The position numbers were made by a program, and so were the translations under genes. A stretch of DNA of 64,000 nucleotides from the NCBI GenBank assembly GCA_035079385.1, contig JAVHKY010000061.1, positions 744,001 through 808,000 of the forward strand. Reading direction: 5' to 3'. Of this stretch, positions 43,496-55,269 are shown in pieces; the stretch's first letter is position 1; every line of letters begins with the position of its first letter. Source of the stretch: Aspidiotus rigidus. Its lineage: Eukaryota > Arthropoda > Insecta > Hemiptera > Diaspididae. The notes under the pieces were generated by a model. The model was not told where the DNA came from. It was given only the letters and a program-made list of their open reading frames with translations, and made no database searches.

Positions 43496-46400
43496 AAGAA
43501 AGAGCTAACATGTCTCTTTCATAGACACGTAGCACGTCCACGTAGTGTAGCATTTTATATGCTTCCTTACTACTGTTTTCCGTGACAATTATCCTGGAGT
43601 AATCCCAATCTTAAAAGCATATAAAATGCTAAAAAAAAAAGAAAAACTAATAACGAAGCGAGGCTATGTCTTAGTTACTATTTATGTTTTAATAATTCAT
43701 ATCTATGTTATTTAGGCACCTGATCCAAATGTTAGTTCCGACCATCATTTTGTCGCGTTTATCGAAAAAGACGGAAATTTATACGAATTGGGTAGGTGAC
43801 TTAATTTCCAAAAACAAAGGTAAAATTTACTGTTTTCACTATCCGAAAAATGCGAGTCGAGTGCAGTTCATTTTGTTTATTATGTGAAGTATAGCGACTG
43901 AAGGAGTGAAATTCTATCGAGAATTGTACAAAATTATGAAATAAAGGGGAACCGCATAAATTTTTGTTTATTTTATTGGGGAAAAATCTTATAAACTACA
44001 AGCGCAGGAGGGGGGGGGCGTCTATAATCATTGGAAGCGATTTTTGCAATTTTCTGGCCCTTCAACCCCTTGGTGAGATTCGGCTTGAGCCCTTCCCCTT
44101 TATCTCAAGTCAGATTTTCCAAAATTCATATTTTTGTTGTAAATTTGTTGATTTGTTGCGTTAGATTTATCGAAAAATATAATTTGCTCGATTTTATTAA
44201 TTTTATTTGAGACTGGTGTATTTTGAAATTTAACTCAGTTTTTAAATACTTTGGATTATGTTCTTGTAGGAAAAAATTACATAAGATTCTCCCTCTCGCG
44301 TGAGATTAGGTGAGATACGGCTAGAACCCCCCCCCCCCCCCAATGCCTCACGTAATTTATGGACCCCCGGATTGTTCCAAGAACAACCGTTATGGAGGTA
44401 TCAACAGGGTTCTCCGGGAAAAACGAAGCAATTTTTTTATCGATACATATACATAAATTCTCATTTGAAACTTGTTCATTTTCAAGTGTACCGATTAACC
44501 ATTTGAAGACTTCGAAGGGAACTTTACTGCTGGTAACTATCAATATCCTATAATTTGTTAGCCACTGTGCAACAAGATGACTTCACTACAATCTGGGCTA
44601 AATACATAAAGTAGAGACTTAATTCTAGTTCGTGCATCTTTCAGTTGATAAAGTTATGCGATTTCGTAATTGATAAGACTTGTCGTGAAGGCTAGGATGA
44701 TGATATGATTGTAGATAACCTTATATCGCAAATGAAAGACACTAAAACGATGCGACAACCGAATATCATTAGCTGCAAAAGTGATACTCGTAATTGAGGA
44801 GAGGATGTTCAAAAATAGATTTTTAACCATGAAAAGTTCGTCGTGAAAATTTTCTATGTGTAATGTTGATGTACTTGTATTAATCTATGTGGCGGAAGGG
44901 GGAGAACAATCAGCGGGGGCAATCCCCCTCGAGACGAAAAGTACAGTGAATTGAAAGATGTTAACAACAGATGGAGAGTCATCTGATAGTGCTTCTATGT
45001 GATTGTGAGAGATAAGTCACGAGTTCGGGAGTAAAACTAATTTGGGACAGGAAAAGATATGTTGAATGAGGGGTATCAGAATCGCAATGAGAGCATGAAA
45101 GAAGGATAAGATAAGTGATGAGATGGATGTGTGTGAGTCTACAACAACCAATATTAAACGATGCTTGAAAATCGGAGATGATCAATGATCAAGAATGAAT
45201 TAGAGAGGCAAGAGATGGTGAGGATGTGTGTATCTTATTGAGAAAACGATTCATTGAATAAATTGGAGTACTAGAGTTAACGTTTAAGCAAAAAACTTGA
45301 TTGTAGGTACAGGTTTTCGTTTTTTTTTTTTTTTTGAGTTTTGCACGACTATGTGTTTGTTGGGTGTACCATCTCACCGACTTCACGAGGTACTGCATTC
45401 TTGCGCACGGTGGAATTTTTGGTGTGGGGTATGTTTTCTCGGCGTTTCAGAGTGTGTGGATCACGATTTTAACGTTGGCTCTAATTCATATATACGTACG
45501 TACGTACGTACGTACGTACAAAAATTACAGAGCAATAAGATTAAATACACTTGTAATATTCGTTCTTCAGAGAATGAAGAATGAAGACACGTCAGTTTTT
45601 TCTCTAGAGAATTGAGCGTGTTGCACATTCGCATTGTGTATGTGACAAACACAGCGCACGCCATTAGAGACCTAAGTAAGCAACAAACTTGTGCTGCATG
45701 GCGGTCGCCAGAGCGCACGTATGGACATTGCTTACTTTGTAGGGATGTGCCTTGGAAAGAAATTCATTTTTTTTCAATTAGATTCCTTTCCGGAAAGAAA
45801 TAATGGAAATTTAGGAAATTATTTTTTTTTCAATGAGAACAGATTTCTCTCATCATATACTATCATTTCCGTTAATACCATCACACCAGCCATTTGTTTA
45901 GCGATGTAAAACTCGATTTTCTTTCTATACTAAACTCCAAATCATATCTCGACTAACAAGAATACATTTTTCTCTGAACAAACACGCTGATTGGTTTGTC
46001 AGGTTGCGCAAAGTTTCCAAGTATTCCAAATTTATCAAAATTTGAAAGACAATGTCACAATCTCATCTCATCGCACAAGATATTAGGTTGTATATTCTGT
46101 AATTCAGCGATGATTCCGATGAAACAAATATTTTAGCCCCGATTAATGAAAAAACTGGAAATTTTGGAAAGGAAAGATGAAATTTCTTTCTTTCTTTCTT
46201 TCTTTCATTTCTTTCCTTTCCAGGTTAATTTCCAGGAAATTTTTCCAAGGCACATCCCTATTACATTGTTCTTCTAGTAGCGTAATATACTATTCTTATA
46301 TAGGTATATCTAACATTTTACATTTTTGCACTAGAACAGATTTAGTGGAAAGTTCCATTCAAATAGTAAGACCTTTGGACTTGCCTGGTATACCAGTTTG

Positions 46401-47003
46401 AACTAGTTTGAGGCTGTGACTAGTTTCAACATAAGGTCCCAATTCATTCTAGAATTAATTAGTAAAAACTAATTGCTACTGAAATCATTTGTGAAATTAG
46501 TTTTGACTGCTACATTCTAGAATTTACCTATTTTAGCTTTCAACTGTAACATAATACACATACATATTGACTCTACCCTTGAAATCTGAATCTGTGTCTG
46601 TATGTTTGTGCGTGCCCTGTAATATGATTTAATTGGAATATAATATTATCGTGTTACTAGGCCACAAAAATAAATCGTTCATCTAAAGGAAATTATTGTG
46701 CACCCGTAATTACCGTTCAGTTTAATTATAACCAAAGCGCATACATGTGTTCTTTCATATGTGTACAAAATTTACAAACTACTTCATCACCTGTTCACCA
46801 TATCTCTGCCTAAATAGTTTATTCACTCATCAAGGATCATGCAGTTTAGTTCATACTTTTCCCTTAGTTTCTAATGTTATTATGATCATTATTAGAGTCT
46901 TATCAATTTTTAGGATTCGGCTGAGGTTATTCGTAAATTCATGGCGAGTGATCCTGAAAATATTCATTTCACTATGATGGCTTTGGCGGCAGCTGATACA
47001 TAA
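39775..47003 (+). CDS. UCHL3: Ubiquitin carboxyl-terminal hydrolase, UCH-L3 type, 225 aa
   Basis: A cysteine protease that frees ubiquitin from small C-terminal adducts. Eight coding exons: 39775-39807, 40654-40665 (12 nt), 40829-40957, 41051-41196, 41441-41582, 43716-43795, 44487-44532, 46914-47003, all GT-AG with matching phases. The 225 residues compare with about 230 in UCH-L3. Landmarks: MAWIPLESNPD start, DIYGTDSELLAIVPQPVLAV, oxyanion Gln86 and catalytic Cys92 in FKQYTSNACGTIALIH, catalytic His165 in HHFVAF, then PINH, and RKFMASDPENIHFTMMALAAA at the end. The segment after LYEL, normally holding the catalytic Asp, reads G-S-V before PINH, so the Asp and about three residues are missing in this model; an unseen microexon may supply them. 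Alternative donors at 43792 and 43796 matter here. Introns hold a Penelope fragment and a MITE. Confidence 0.93.
42230..42400 (+). pseudogene. Degenerate GIY-YIG (Penelope-like) fragment in UCHL3 intron
   Basis: KKWVYLLRCDDCPAIYIEETG followed by HLKIRVRE and FAYHSL gives the start of a Penelope-type GIY-YIG endonuclease. The motif reads YIEETG, with Glu in place of the usual Gly of YIGxTG. Only about 55 residues remain, inside the intron 41583-43715. Confidence 0.65.
45493..45519. repeat. (TACG)n microsatellite
   Basis: About 27 bases of uninterrupted TACG repeat, self-complementary, so it can form a hairpin or cruciform. It lies in the last UCHL3 intron. Confidence 0.95.
45740..46260. mobile_element. 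hAT-like MITE in last UCHL3 intron, 521 bp
   Basis: Ends TAGGGATGTGCCTTGGAAA and TTTCCAAGGCACATCCCTA are inverted repeats. Flanks TTACTTTG (45732-45739) and TTACATTG (46261-46268) match at seven of eight positions, as for an old 8-bp hAT duplication. Inside, a second inverted pair of CTTTCC-rich words and a (TTTC)n tract lie near 46188. No coding sequence. Confidence 0.8.
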
Positions 47004-47080
47004 ACTGCGTGATTTGGCATTTGGCAATGTGCAGATATAACCTTGTTTTGTAATCGAATGTCTACATGTCTCGACTTTTT

Positions 47081-47086
47081 AATAAA
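47081..47086 (+). terminator. Poly(A) signal AATAAA of UCHL3
   Basis: Canonical hexamer 78 bases after the UCHL3 stop codon. Confidence 0.7.
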
Positions 47087-47099
47087 GTCAGTTATGAAA

Positions 47100-49290
47100 A
47101 CAATGATGATGAATTTGTACTATACTTGTAGCCAATCCAAAACGCTGTTTGTTCTATAAGATCAATGTGAATGTGAATTACATGAAGCTGAAGGGAAGTA
47201 AGGTTGAGCATTCCTCACCAGTATTGATCTGTGTATCTACTTTAATCGACTATCGAGTAAAGAATTCATAAAAATAATTTTATGCGAGTCAATTGATTAA
47301 CGAGAAAAGTCTATCTGAAAATTGCTCAAAAAACCTGATGTAAGGCCTCGGTCTTAGAAATATTTTCTTCTTAGTTCTGTAATGTAAATGATGAAGACTA
47401 CAAGATAGTCGAGACGTTACGTTTCAGTAAATTTATGTGCGGGAAAAGCCTTATTGTTTTATTTCTTTGATACCTATCCTTGCACGATAAAAAGTTGTTT
47501 TATTTAGATGTCTTTGTTGCACGCCATTGTTATTGCAATTATGAAAATGAAGATACAAACGTGCATGATTCTTATAAATTTTTATTAGATCAACATGTTT
47601 TGGGACTTGTAGAGATGGTAATAAATCTGCCTTAATCTCCCTTAAGTAAATTTGATAAATGCGTTACTCTCCTTCATCTCTTGCAAAAAGATACACGCGC
47701 AACTGACTTGAAGAAATATAATAATGCTGGAACATAAAAATGTTAGGAAAAATAATCTACGCGCAACTTAATTTGCTTGAAACCTATGGAAAAACAATGT
47801 TGGATTATAGATTTTTTGTAATATTCGAAATGGGCAGCGCTAACGTTAAGAAATGCTAAACTACTCGTACTGCAGTCTATGGGGGAAAAATGGAAAAATT
47901 AGAGTACCACTTGAATCATTGACTAAGAGATATTATTTGTAAATATTTTTCGGATAAAAATATAAGTAACTGATACATCTCGGTTTCACTAGAGTTGGTT
48001 CAACAAAAACCGCGATTAAACGAAATAAAACCCTGTCAATGAAAAATTTGTACTCAATTTTAATAAAGTTCAAATATTATGCATGATAAACACATCCGAA
48101 AAGAACGGCATAAGTACTTAAGGTAAGATGGAAAAAGAGCGTATTCTTTGTGAGAAGAAACTCGAGGTCACCAATTCTGAATACCTATTTTCAACCTATC
48201 CTGCATGAAGTCATTCGATCATCTATCTTATATTTCACGTCCTTCAAATGATTTTTTTCTGAAAATACTACCATGATTGTTTAGTATCGTTTTATGCGTT
48301 TTAATAAAATCACGTGTGGGTGGAGTTTTACCCACAGTAATGACCAACATGAGAGGAACATGATATTTCTTATATCCAGTTGAAATCACTTCATCGCTTT
48401 ACTCTCTTTGTCATTTACAGTCCAGTCTTGTGGTGCATCTTAATTAATAGACATTTCATCAATATTATAACGCATGCAAGTAATTTGTCCTTAATGAAAT
48501 ATTATAAATTATAATTTATAATGTGCCGTGTATATAACTCACAAATTTTCCTTCAAAATGAAAGAGCCAAATTTGGCTGATGTTGGCTTCTCATGCAAGG
48601 TATCTAAGGAAGAACTCAAATCGCACCATAAACCTCATGCGACATCATCCCTCTGATGCTCTCAAATGCTCAATACATACAATATTTTGCTTCTTCGTGA
48701 ACCTTCAGATCATTAGTGCGCATACTCGCAGATTTCACGGGAATTCTTAAGCCATGAACATATTTGTAAATATTTTAAAAGAGAATGCAAATAATTTTGG
48801 AAGAATAGGTCATAGGATAACCCGGCAAGGAAGGTCGCAGAAATTTGAGTCTGTCAATAAAAACTGTGGAAATGCATAATTGATAGTCTACTGTACGTTT
48901 GAATTTTGCGTCATGATAAAATTTACAATCAAAGAAAGAAAAAAAAGGTGTCTTGTATTCTGGAGAACGCAGTAAAATGAATTCCTTGCATATCATGAAT
49001 TGCAGGGATGATTTTTTACATAGATTTCTGTTTTTCCTTTTTATTTTTCGTTACAGTACCGTATAGGCCTAGGTACCTATAAGTTTATTTTATTTATTGG
49101 TCCAATATAGTGGCGTATTTATAGATAGATTTTTATTTTTATTCATTGTTACAGTATTATATAATTTCATTTGTTGGTCTAAAATTTTGACATAGGTATA
49201 GCAAGAAACTATTAAATTTTGAAACCTTATGAGGGGGCCTTAGCAATAATGTGAGGTCTTGTCCTGGAATAAGAGAAGTAATGACTAATA
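47100..49290. other. Intergenic, no gene recognised
   Basis: AT-rich sequence downstream of UCHL3. The block near 47440-47490 resembles the hairpin element at 26413. No coding region is supported. Confidence 0.4.
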
Positions 49291-49299
49291 AGACCATGA

Positions 49300-49448
49300 T
49301 ATAGGGCTTTTACAATGTTTACATTTTATGTCCTACAAACTGATAGTACCGTGAAAGCGAGAAAGACAGAATGATGTGTCTGTCTTTCTCGCTCTCATGG
49401 TACTATCAGTTTGCAGGACGTAAAATGTAAACATTGTAAAAACCCTAT
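49300..49448. mobile_element. Foldback/MITE, about 149 bp
   Basis: Arms of about 70 bp start TATAGGGCTTTTACAATGTT and end with the reverse complement, with a few mismatches and almost no loop. TA at both ends would fit a TA target duplication, but the palindromic ends make this ambiguous. Confidence 0.85.
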
Positions 49449-49449
49449 A

Positions 49450-50228
49450 GGTAGCTGAAGATAATTTGCTTCAAGAGGCTTCCCGTATGGAAGTGGTGAA
49501 AGGATTTTTGTCGAGACATCTTTGAAATATTTGTAATTTTGTTGCTGAAGTATAAGTTGACTTAGTTACCTCAACATTCGTTGACCTTTTATTATAATCT
49601 TTGTGAAGTTTTGTGTTTCTATTTTAATGGTTTCATCATAATTATTATTCTTTCATAATAAATACACATAAGTTTCAGATGCTGCAAAAAAATGAATGAA
49701 CGTACATACTGAACAGGGGCGGATTTACGGGTACATTTTGGAGGGGGAACTTCCATTGTTCAAAACTTTTTTTCCTCGCTTCGCTTGGAACCAATCTTTT
49801 TGGAGGTTTTCGGGGGAACGTTCCCCCGCCCCTGCTATTACAACCAAAATCGTATCATTCCATAGTGATATTGGTAGCATCACTGTGGACAGAATATTCA
49901 TTGTGCAGAAAAATTTTAGTTATTCGCATCAGGCCACTACTGTAGACGCGCTAGTGTCATGGACGAAAATAAAGTGATCACATGAAAATGATGATCTTAA
50001 TATACAAAGTGAAAGGTTTCTATTTTGTGAAACAAGACCACTTGTTTTGAACAAACGGCTTATTTTTGAAATATTTGCGTTTTAGTGAACGTTATATGAT
50101 CCTTATGGGTAATAACGCGCAAAAAGTTTGTTTTTTTTTTTGAAGGGAAAAGAGATCTATACCTCACAGTCCGCAATGGCGATGACGTACTTAGTCTCGT
50201 CGTTGGTATTTGAGGACGAACGTGTGAT
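49450..50228. other. No gene recognised
   Basis: The stretch 49700-49830 contains a CGGGGGAACGTTCCCCCGCCCCT palindromic word next to TTTTGGAGG blocks, probably another small repeat. No coding support. Confidence 0.3.
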
Positions 50229-50301
50229 CCCCTTGTAGCTCAGCAGTTAGAGCAGTCGCTTGGCAAGCGAAAGGTCTCGGGTTCGGATCCCGACGAGGTG
50301 A
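50229..50301 (+). tRNA. tRNA-like sequence, Ala(GGC) fold, possibly a SINE head
   Basis: 73 nt fold as a cloverleaf: acceptor CCCCTTG/CGAGGTG (one C-T mismatch), D arm GCTC/GAGC, anticodon arm GTCGC-TTGGCAA-GCGAA (first pair broken) with GGC at 34-36, T arm TCGGG/CCCGA with loop TTCGGAT. The A box TAGCTCAGCAG is good; the B box GGTTCGGATCC has G for the conserved A58. These flaws and the rare anticodon point to a pseudogene or tRNA-derived SINE rather than a working tRNA-Ala gene. Confidence 0.5.
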
Positions 50302-50794
50302 CCGAATTTTTCGCTTGTATTCTCATCTACTAACTATCCCCCTCCTGATATATTATCCCGCATGTATAAAATTGTCTTTCGTTAAAGGATTTTCTTTTTG
50401 TTTCATTTTATCATCATCTTCAAAAACAAGATAACTGATAAGTAAACTCGAAATTAAACAAGGAGAAAAATTCTAGACACAAACTTGTTTGTTACTACAC
50501 GGGATCTTCGGTACCATGTTAATAGGATCTAAGGAGCTCGAGAGCAGGTAAAGTGGGCGTCCATCTTGTTTTTTAAGTAAACTTAGCTTACCGGGTTCAT
50601 GCAAAGGTACAACGAGACATCTATCTTGATTTCTATAAAACCAAATGTTTACCAAAGGGGTTCACTTGAAAAATAAAATGGATATCAATACCTGCTCTCG
50701 AGCTGCTTAGTGGATCGAGACATCCGGCGTCCTTAACTGCTCTCTGGGTAGTGTGAGCTAGTGAAGTTCGAGGGTACAGTCACGTTAACTCTTC
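50302..50794. other. No gene recognised
   Basis: May be the body of a SINE headed by the tRNA-like sequence, but I see no tail or target duplication to prove it. Confidence 0.25.
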
Positions 50795-51232
50795 CATGGC
50801 CGTCTCTAGTATCAGGCCAGAATATTCAAAACTTGACATCTCTGTACAGGGCTAAAAAGAGAGAGAACATTGCAAAACTTGATTTTACACAAATATGATG
50901 CAGTTTTTGAAGAAAATGCAGAGAACGCATTTAAAGAGCCACCGTTTTTTGATATTTAGAGCTTGGTTTCATTAAGATTGATCAACTATAAAGTGAGTTA
51001 TTCGCGTTTTAAAATAAAAAGTTATACGGAGGGCAAAGCACAGTACATGACTGAGTTCAAAAGATCGAGAATCGTTTACTCTTTCCATATATTTATAACT
51101 TTTTTCCCCGCGGAATCGAATACTGTTCGCAAATCATTGATTAACGTGTTTTTCCGAACTCGGTCCCGTATTTTTTTGTCATTGCAACGTTGCCAGATTT
51201 AATATTACGGCCCGATACTAAAGATGGCCATG
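50795..51232. mobile_element. Foldback family 1, copy A (438 bp)
   Basis: Ends CATGGCCGTCTCTAGTATCA and a right end ending GATGGCCATG. Flanks ACTCTTC and ACTCTGT agree at five of seven positions. The most diverged of four copies. Internal words TCGTTTACTCTTTC and TTGATCAACTA are shared with the other copies. Confidence 0.8.
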
Positions 51233-51470
51233 ACTCTGTACAAGCAGTACAGGATTGCCAGCACGGAGAGAGTGACGTCCTTTTTGCTGGAATGAAAAAA
51301 CTTGAGGCTTGAAAAAAAAAAAAAATTATAAAAGATGGTTTATGATCTGAAACACACAAAAATCAAGGTCTCTGCAAAAACGGCGTCCGACAGACACACG
51401 CCCTTTTTACATATAGGTCCTAATATGCACATTCATTTGCATTGTTACATTCAGCGCTGTAAGGCCCGTC

Positions 51471-52015
51471 CATGGCCGTCTCTAGTTACAGGCCGGAATA
51501 TTAAAGCTGGCAACGTCGCGGTGACGAAAAATACGGGCCGAGTTTTATACACGCTCTTATGCAAAATGTTGGAAAAACATGTTAATCGTTGATTTGCGAA
51601 TAGTATTCAATTCCGAAGGGAAAAAGTTTATAAATACATCGAAAGAGTAAACGATTCTCGATTTTTTGAGCTAGATCTCGTTAAAATTGATCAACTACAA
51701 AGCAAGTTATTCAAGTTAAAAAAAAAAAATCAGACAGAGGGCGAAGTGCAGTACATGTACCGCGCTTCGCCCTCTGTCTGACTTTTTTTTTTTAAACGTA
51801 AATAACTCGCTTTGTAGTTGATCAATCCTAACGGCTCAAAAAATCGAGAATCGTTGGCTCTTCAAATCACATTCTCTTCACTTTTTTCAAAAACTTCACT
51901 GTATTCGTGTCAAATAGTATTTTTGATGTTCTCCCATAAGAGACTGTACAAATATCGGCCCCGTCCAATGTTGTCGAGTTTCGAATATTCCGGCCTGTAA
52001 CTAGAAACGGCCATG
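51471..52015. mobile_element. Foldback family 1, copy B (545 bp), 7-bp TSD
   Basis: The whole element is one long inverted repeat. Ends CATGGCCGTCTCTAG / CTAGAAACGGCCATG; centre at about 51755 with GACAGAGGGCGAAGTGC on one side and its near reverse complement on the other. GCCCGTC at 51464-51470 and 52016-52022 is a perfect 7-bp duplication, lying at the tip of another foldback (52016-52200). Confidence 0.9.
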
Positions 52016-52200
52016 GCCCGTCACACACCTGAGCTACGCCACGCGAACTACGTAGTCCGCTCTGCACAGTAAATGGAGCGTCACATTCTACGTAGCCCGG
52101 GATATTTCACCGTAGCCCGGGATATTTCACCGTGATATATCTCGGGCTACATAGCCCGAGCTATGTAGTTTGCGTGGCGTAGCTCAGGTGTGTGACGGGC
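52016..52200. mobile_element. Foldback of 185 bp, target of copy B
   Basis: The left arm GCCCGTCACACACCTGAGCT pairs with the right end, which closes in GTGTGTGACGGGC at 52200. The middle has CGTAGCCCGGGATATTTCAC in two tandem copies (about 52100-52140) and their inverse. Family-1 copy B duplicated its first seven bases on insertion. Confidence 0.85.
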
Positions 52201-53330
52201 CTAAGCAACCGGCCACTGAACCACGTGTGGAGAAGAAGAAACAAGCATCCCGGTGCGTTGCAGGAGGTCATAAGAGGGTCGGCCTATGTTATCTCTACAG
52301 AAACAATGGATTACAACTTACAACTACAATTTGATATTAGGCCTATTACAAGTTCTCACATGAAAAAAATGAACGTCCCAAAATAAATATTTAAATTCAT
52401 TAATTCTCAAATATCAGTCTCAATACTTGAATAATTATGATAATAATAATTACTTGTACTCTTGAAAACATATATCCTGTAATAATTAATATCAAAAACT
52501 CAAATCTTTTTTCTCTTCTACCCTTTGATGCGATAGGTTTTAAATAAAATAAATGAATTCCTTTACAACAAAAATAGTAAATGGTAGTTGGCTAATTTTG
52601 CAATGTAATTAGTTTGGTACATTACTCAGAGAGGCAAACCCAGATTAGAAACTGGATAATACACTGCAACCAAATAATATAACTTTGATGATTAGGTAAT
52701 CACCTACACAGGGGTGGTAATATACCTAAACATTTTCTTCAATTAGCTTTACATCAAATATGAGAACTTCCCACAAACTCGGATTGAAACTATTTGGAGT
52801 GCAAGCGCGAAAGAGTCGCGCTCTACAATTTCAATATTGTGGAAAAAAAGAATTTGATCATTTTTCGAAAGTCTTTGGACCAAGATGAAAATGGTCTCAT
52901 TTGAAAGACAATTTAGAGGCTAATCAAATTTATTCTTTTCAATTTTTTAATTATAGCTTTCGTTCCCGAGATATTTTGAGATTAGTTAACACGTAGTTAA
53001 ACGGGAAATTGTACATGGTCACGTCTATAAGAGAGTCGACAGTAGCGCGCGATCGCTATCAGCACTCCAAATAGTTGAAACACAAACTGCGCTAACTTCA
53101 ATAATTGTAGCTTAGATAGTAGTATTCTTTACCACAGCCCATTTGTCTTTTTTGTCTCGAGATAAGGATGATACTATAAGCTGCAAATAATACTCACTCC
53201 TGTTAGTAATTTAGAAAGCATCTTCTCTCATATAGGTACGTTCTTATCTTGATCACACTGCAATGTTTTTAGTTATTTATTTTGCTCACAAGAACTGCAC
53301 CTCGATTGCTCAAAGAGTAATCATTATCAC
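52201..53330. other. No gene recognised
   Basis: AT-rich. The GAGGTCATAAGAGGGTCGGCC word near 52265 resembles the repeat tails at 55390 and 60570. No gene seen. Confidence 0.35.
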
Positions 53331-53540
53331 ACACTTGATTGTCCTGCTCAAAACCCAACCTCAAAAGTAGGACCAAATACAAATTGAAATTGAATGACGG
53401 ATTACAAAGCCAGGATATCGCATTCACAATCCATGATCAATATTTAATCATTCTATTTCTTATGTTTTTATTTGTAATTATTAGGGATTGATTTCACATT
53501 CCCATTGCGTTGTTAGACATTCCCTTCCATTATTTGTAGG

Positions 53541-53999
53541 CACGGTACATTATAGAGGTATTGACACTCGCATATCTTCACCATAAAAACAACTGTCCGT
53601 CGTTCTCTGGTTGTTCCGCAACGTATTTGTAGAGCGCGTTGTCAGTCTGGTTTTGATAGTATACAGAGTCTTATGGCAACTCACTGCTTTTCAAAAAATT
53701 GTGAAAAAATCAGGAATTAACGTAGAGAGCTAGGACTTGGCCGAAAAATTAAATTTTATTAAACTCTATAATATTCAAAAATATTCATTTTTCTAGGTAC
53801 ATTTCTCGATGTTCTATAATCTTTGAAAAATTCAGCAATACTATGGTACCTATGGTAAAGCCGTGCTACTAGCGGGGTGAGGAAGGATGCGCTAACCGGA
53901 GACCAAGGTCGTTGCAAACCTAGCGGAATTCCTTGTTCACTACCAGATTTTGTGAGATACAATTTTTGCATTGTGTCAATACCTCTATAATATACCGTG
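53541..53999. mobile_element. TIR family 2, copy 1 (459 bp), 8-bp TSD
   Basis: Ends CACGGTACATTATAGAGGTA and TACCTCTATAATATACCGTG. TTTGTAGG at 53533-53540 and 54000-54007 is a perfect 8-bp duplication. The matching site in the second large-repeat copy (near 58175) is empty. Sister copy at 62170-62631. Non-coding; 8-bp duplication and CA ends suit hAT- or P-like mobilisation. Confidence 0.92.
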
Positions 54000-54476
54000 T
54001 TTGTAGGTATTCGATTTCATTCATATTGTTTGAACCGATTTCAAGAATTCTCATCTCTTTTATTCTATTTCTAAAAGCTAAAACTCGACAATTAATACGC
54101 AATAACCTGAAGTAACCGCTGTTGAGTACAAACAACGCTGATATTACACCCTTCCAACAATTGTCATTTTTGTCATGAGATAAGGATAATAAGTAGGTAA
54201 CACGAATTGTAAAATTGTAGAATTGAAATCCCAATAATATAGGTAATACTATCACAATAAACTTTATTTGTCTGCTCAAAACCCAACGATACTACCTTTG
54301 CAGTCAACTTCAATGTACTTGGACTTATAAGTTTAAATTGAAATTCAAAATTGAATCGCAGATCACAAAGCCGGGATATCACTTTCGCGATCCGTGATCG
54401 ATTTTTGAATCATTCTGTTCTCTAGTTCTTATTTGAAATTATTCATTTCAGTTTTCCCATCGCGTTGTATAACATC

Positions 54477-55106
54477 CTTAGTACCATATGAGGAGTTATC
54501 TGTCAAAAGGGCACCCGTCAAAGAGGTGCCCTTTTTGCGGATATCCACATTTTTGAATTCTCTAAACCATTTCCTATCAATATACAAAATTTTGAAAAAA
54601 TGAAAAATTACGTGTACGCTTATGGTCACTTGACCCCATCTCCATAAAAAGGGCACCCGCGGTACACATCTTTATGGAATTGTCCCAGATTCATTTGTCG
54701 ATCAATTTGAAAAATATTTAGTGATCTGTAAAGATGAAACCACGCAAAATACTTTTTGTTATTATAGATTTTTTTATAAAATGCATGTGGAATGAGTAAT
54801 TTGAACATGAAACTTTGAAGCCGTATTTTGAAAATCAACTATTGCTCACGGGTGCCCTTTTGACAGATAACTCCTCATATAGGATATGGACCAACCGTGC
54901 AACAAAAATCGTGACGCCTAGACGTGATAACGTTTAACATTGTATTTTTATCCATCATCCCAATTTTCATAGTTGTATTATATTACTGGTATATGTATGT
55001 GTGTACTTTCATTCCATCATCCCAATTTTCTTATCACATCTCCGTGTCAAATTGACAACATTGTTCTTCTGGCCGATGGTTGGTCTATATCCTATATGGT
55101 ACTAAG
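54477..55106. mobile_element. TIR element (outer), about 240 bp without its insert
   Basis: The right end reads TATATCCTATATGGTACTAAG; the left end CTTAGTACCATAT is split by a second element and resumes as ATATAGGATATGG. Flanks ATAACATC (54469-54476) and ATAACATT (55107-55114) match at seven of eight. The equivalent point in the second large-repeat copy has no insert. Confidence 0.82.
54489..54877. mobile_element. TIR element (inner), 389 bp, nested
   Basis: Ends TGAGGAGTTATCTGTCAAAA and its reverse complement, about 30 bp in all (…GGGCACCCG). It interrupts the left arm of the element 54477-55106, flanked by TA on both sides; the intact right arm shows the uninterrupted sequence. A GGGCACC word also recurs inside near 54518 and 54650. 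Confidence 0.85.
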
Positions 55107-55269
55107 ATAACATTTTGTTTCATTTGTATTCATTAAAGGAAAATGAATTTATAATCTGAACATTCCATAAAATCAAATTTATTAATAGGCTGATGAATGC
55201 TAACACCCAAAGACACCAGAAACAACACACAAAATAAGATGGGCGTCATTCACACAGTACCATGCATGT

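Larger units (their letters stand above)
53330..55260 (+). repeat. Large repeat, copy 1 (carries two insertions)
   Basis: After removing the elements at 53541-53999 and 54477-55106, this stretch aligns with 57465-58800: CTCAAAACCCAAC, GGATTACAAAGC.AGGATATC, CATATTGTTTGAACC, AACCTGAAGTAACC.CTGTTGAGTAC, CCTTCCAACAATTGTC, and the ATCAAATTTATTAAT block occur in the same order. Part of the unit (from CTCAAAACCCAAC to the CCCAT.GCGTTGTA word) is itself repeated inside each copy near 53345 and 54275. Confidence 0.8.

Noticed and set aside
44970..45000. Possible UCHL3 exon starting D-G after an AACAG acceptor
   Set aside because: It would restore the Asp and the length, but there is no polypyrimidine tract, no conserved F-P-I-N-H, and it lies downstream of the PINH exon.
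45461..45600. CRISPR-like or regulatory array at the TACG repeat
   Set aside because: Simple microsatellite without spacers, in a eukaryotic intron.
46336..46363. Possible UCHL3 exon (ACAG acceptor, GTAAGA donor) giving D-LVESSIQI
   Set aside because: Signals and phase fit, but 44487-44532 encodes PINH and the TLLL segment that align with UCH enzymes and joins 46914 in phase. This segment also lies outside the conserved pattern.
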